Notes under the pieces: model-generated | Databases searched by the model: none | What the model saw: the letters and a program-made list of their open reading frames with translations, nothing else | Told to the model about the DNA's origin: nothing | DNA from: Endomychus coccineus | Taxonomy: Eukaryota > Arthropoda > Insecta > Coleoptera > Endomychidae | Reading direction: 5' to 3' | DNA length: 64,000 bases | NCBI GenBank assembly: GCA_958510875.1 | Contig: OY294067.1 | Span: 34,336,912 to 34,400,911, forward strand | In this document: positions 62,108 through 64,000 of the stretch, in pieces | Numbering within the stretch: position 1 is the stretch's first letter | Layout of the letters: each line of letters begins with the position of its first letter | Program-made: the position numbers and the translations under genes

Positions 62108-63089
62108 TATATCAGAGAAGCATGCCCAAGTGTTTCGTCTTGTGGAATTAAGAAAGCATCCCCATTGATCTGAAAAATATTTTTTCTGAACTCTTCTGCT
62201 AAGAGAACTGTTTGAAATTAGGTGAGGTAAATTCGAGGTAATTCAACGAGATTGTATTTATCATACAGAGCGCCATGAACATTCAATATGATGTACCTAC
62301 TATAAAGTGCTGATACTATCCCACCAGCAAAATTTCAAACGGAAGTTGTTCCGTTTTATAACCTAGTTCAAATATATAATTTACTCAGGAATATGTTGTA
62401 CAGCAGTATGTTGCTCGTCATCACTTCTATTTCATAAATGCTCTGCATGGTAATATTCTGCATAAGTGAGTTACCCGCTTAGTCTGGTGAGAATTACTCG
62501 AATATTTAATATCACAACCTATTGCTGTGTGCTGTCAACACGTCGTCTCTATGGAACCGACAATAAAAGTCAGTAATCCAGAGATACTACTCGTGATATA
62601 TGCCGAGAGACATAAGTACCTAGTAAAAAGAAATGTCCCTTACTTTGCCATAAAAATATGCAAAGCTGTTTCCTGTTTTATTAATTTATATTCCAAGTAG
62701 AAATGTGCGCAATAAGTCTCGGGAATATGGAAAATCCGCATGTGACGTTTGAAAAGAGAACGTAATATTTTCAGTTGGGATATGTATGATTTAATTACCC
62801 AAATTTAACCCTTTCGCTACAATTGGGTCATACATGTCTCAATGTATCATCATTCCAAAAAAAACAGGATACAAATTTTTGGAATAATTGGAGAATTTTC
62901 TTCATTATGGGATGAGATCAATATTGGAAACAATTTATCGCAACAAAATAATTTTAGCTGCTTATTTTCCTGGGCAGATATGTCTCACTCATATGAATCT
63001 ATACGGGACATATATAACCCAGCAGTATAATGAACAAAATATTTTTATTATAAAAATACAAAGAAAAGTAATAACAATACTACGAACTT
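62108..63089. other. No recognisable gene
   Basis: AT-rich with overlapping chance frames at 62842-63097; no repeat or RNA gene noticed. Confidence 0.5.
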
Positions 63090-63790
63090 ACGTATGAGAA
63101 AAACACTCTTTACATATCGGAACATTGCAATAAGCACTACATACTGTTTTAGTTTTCTTTCTACCTTCTTCTGCGCGCAACTTTGGCATCTTCTTCTAGT
63201 TGTTGTGACAACTGGTAGATGATCTTCAACGTTTGTTAAATTATTTGAAGACTAAGATGATCTACCATTATGAGCGTTTACTGACTACAGAGATATTTCT
63301 GCGACATGTATACACTAGCGCTTCTGAAAGGTTCACCATAAAATTCATAAAAGGGATGTTAGGTTTATTACGAAGAGCTCCTTGAAGATGATCTAAGCAT
63401 TGACAGCAGTAGTCAATCAATAAGAGTTTATAAAAACATTTTCCACCATTTTAAAGACTAGCTATCAATTTCATAAAGGCCGGTTAGATTCACACCGCCC
63501 ATGTATGAGTTATAAAATTTTATTGATTCAGGACATGGTAATATAATTTTCGACTCATCTTTGTCTGTTTGTTTTATCTCAACTATTTTATTTCCATGGC
63601 AGTTACTGAGAACCAAAACTTCTTTGGTATTCATCTAGAAAAATTATACGGTACCATTATTATTTTTAGTGCTTTCCCTATCACCTCTCTCTTGTTTCTT
63701 GTGAAAATTGAGCATTTTCCTCCTTGTAGAGATACATGTTCCCACTATAGGAAATGGTATTGTATCTATTGAATTACCTGATGTAAAAAA
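63090..63790 (-). pseudogene. piggyBac-type transposase, C-terminal part
   Basis: On the minus strand: TKEVLVLSNCHGNKIVEIKQ (about 63620), CPESIKFYNSYMGGVNLTGL (about 63520; family pattern YN..MGGVD..D), SLKWWKMFL (about 63450), and the C-terminal Cys-rich finger with VCSAYCNVPICKECFSHT (about 63100-63160). piggyBac transposases cut and paste at TTAA using a DDD core; the C-terminal finger binds ends. Several stops, and both Asp of GVD..D are changed. Nothing upstream of 63790 is recognisable, so the N-terminal part is absent or beyond recognition. Confidence 0.8.
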
Positions 63791-63841
63791 CCGATCAAAA
63801 TAAGATAACTCACTGTTTCAACTAGTTTTTTCAATACACGT

Positions 63842-63877
63842 TGTAACGATCCGACTTTTGAAAGAATCGTTACAAAT
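63842..63877. repeat. Small hairpin
   Basis: TTGTAACGAT and ATCGTTACAA, perfect 10-bp arms about 15 nt apart. No T-run or gene context; significance unknown. Confidence 0.5.
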
Positions 63878-64000
63878 CATTATTCATGATAGAACCCTAT
63901 AATAATTTGAGTATATATCCTTGAACTTCCTCCCAATTAAAGAACTCTATTTTAAATGATATAGTATTTAATTAATACGGAGCGGATTCAACGAACACTA

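Overview
This is an AT-rich, transposon-packed stretch of an animal nuclear genome, almost certainly insect. Evidence for an insect: multi-exon secreted trypsin-fold proteases, mariner, piggyBac-like and P-like transposons, Jockey/CR1- and R1-type LINEs, and GIY-YIG Penelope-like elements (PLEs). I cannot name the species; a beetle is possible but not shown. No rRNA, tRNA, CRISPR or bacterial-style operon was seen.

The cellular genes I can support are three tandem, same-strand serine protease genes: SP1 (31597-37568), SP2 (45221-46947) and SP3 (53272-58837). Each has a long first coding exon holding the His and Asp regions, a phase-2 intron at the same place, and a last exon with the Ser region plus a hydrophobic tail. 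SP2 keeps the whole triad with trypsin-type Asp189. SP1 has lost His and Ser. SP3 keeps His and Ser but has Asn for Asp. The cluster is one probable trypsin-like enzyme between two degenerated relatives. The SP1 and SP3 introns (about 4.4 kb each) are filled with repeats; the SP2 intron is 0.73 kb.

The rest is mobile DNA in layers. 1-9.6 kb: a PLE end, a long foldback, half of a TAGTCC-ended element, a palindromic PLE remnant, a 3.7 kb stretch with no gene, and a decayed LINE on the minus strand. 9.6-17.3 kb: a plus-strand LINE split by a 2.5 kb element with terminal direct repeats and an 86-bp target duplication, and by a PLE with a 679-codon open frame and a 17-bp duplication. 17.3-31.6 kb: three foldback or half-foldback elements, a LINE RNase H fragment, a deleted mariner, a decayed PLE and a palindromic transposase remnant. 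37.7-44.1 kb: a foldback carrying a head-to-head PLE dimer. 49.7-52.7 kb: a P-like element with a truncated THAP domain and a nearly intact five-exon Myb/SANT-like gene. 59-64 kb: a PLE fragment, two mariners and a piggyBac remnant.

Most notable: (1) a family of long inverted-repeat elements with TAGTCC-like ends and 3-bp target duplications, several carrying a common internal motif around GCTGATCACGA; (2) the P-like element with a second Myb/SANT-like gene, plus two MITEs with 8-bp duplications; (3) hammerhead-like motifs at PLE ends in two core forms, CTGAWGA and TTGATAA, which would be a compensatory C3-G8 to U3-A8 change. All calls come from reading by eye. Boundaries from matching repeats are good to a few bases; superfamily names for decayed elements are less certain.
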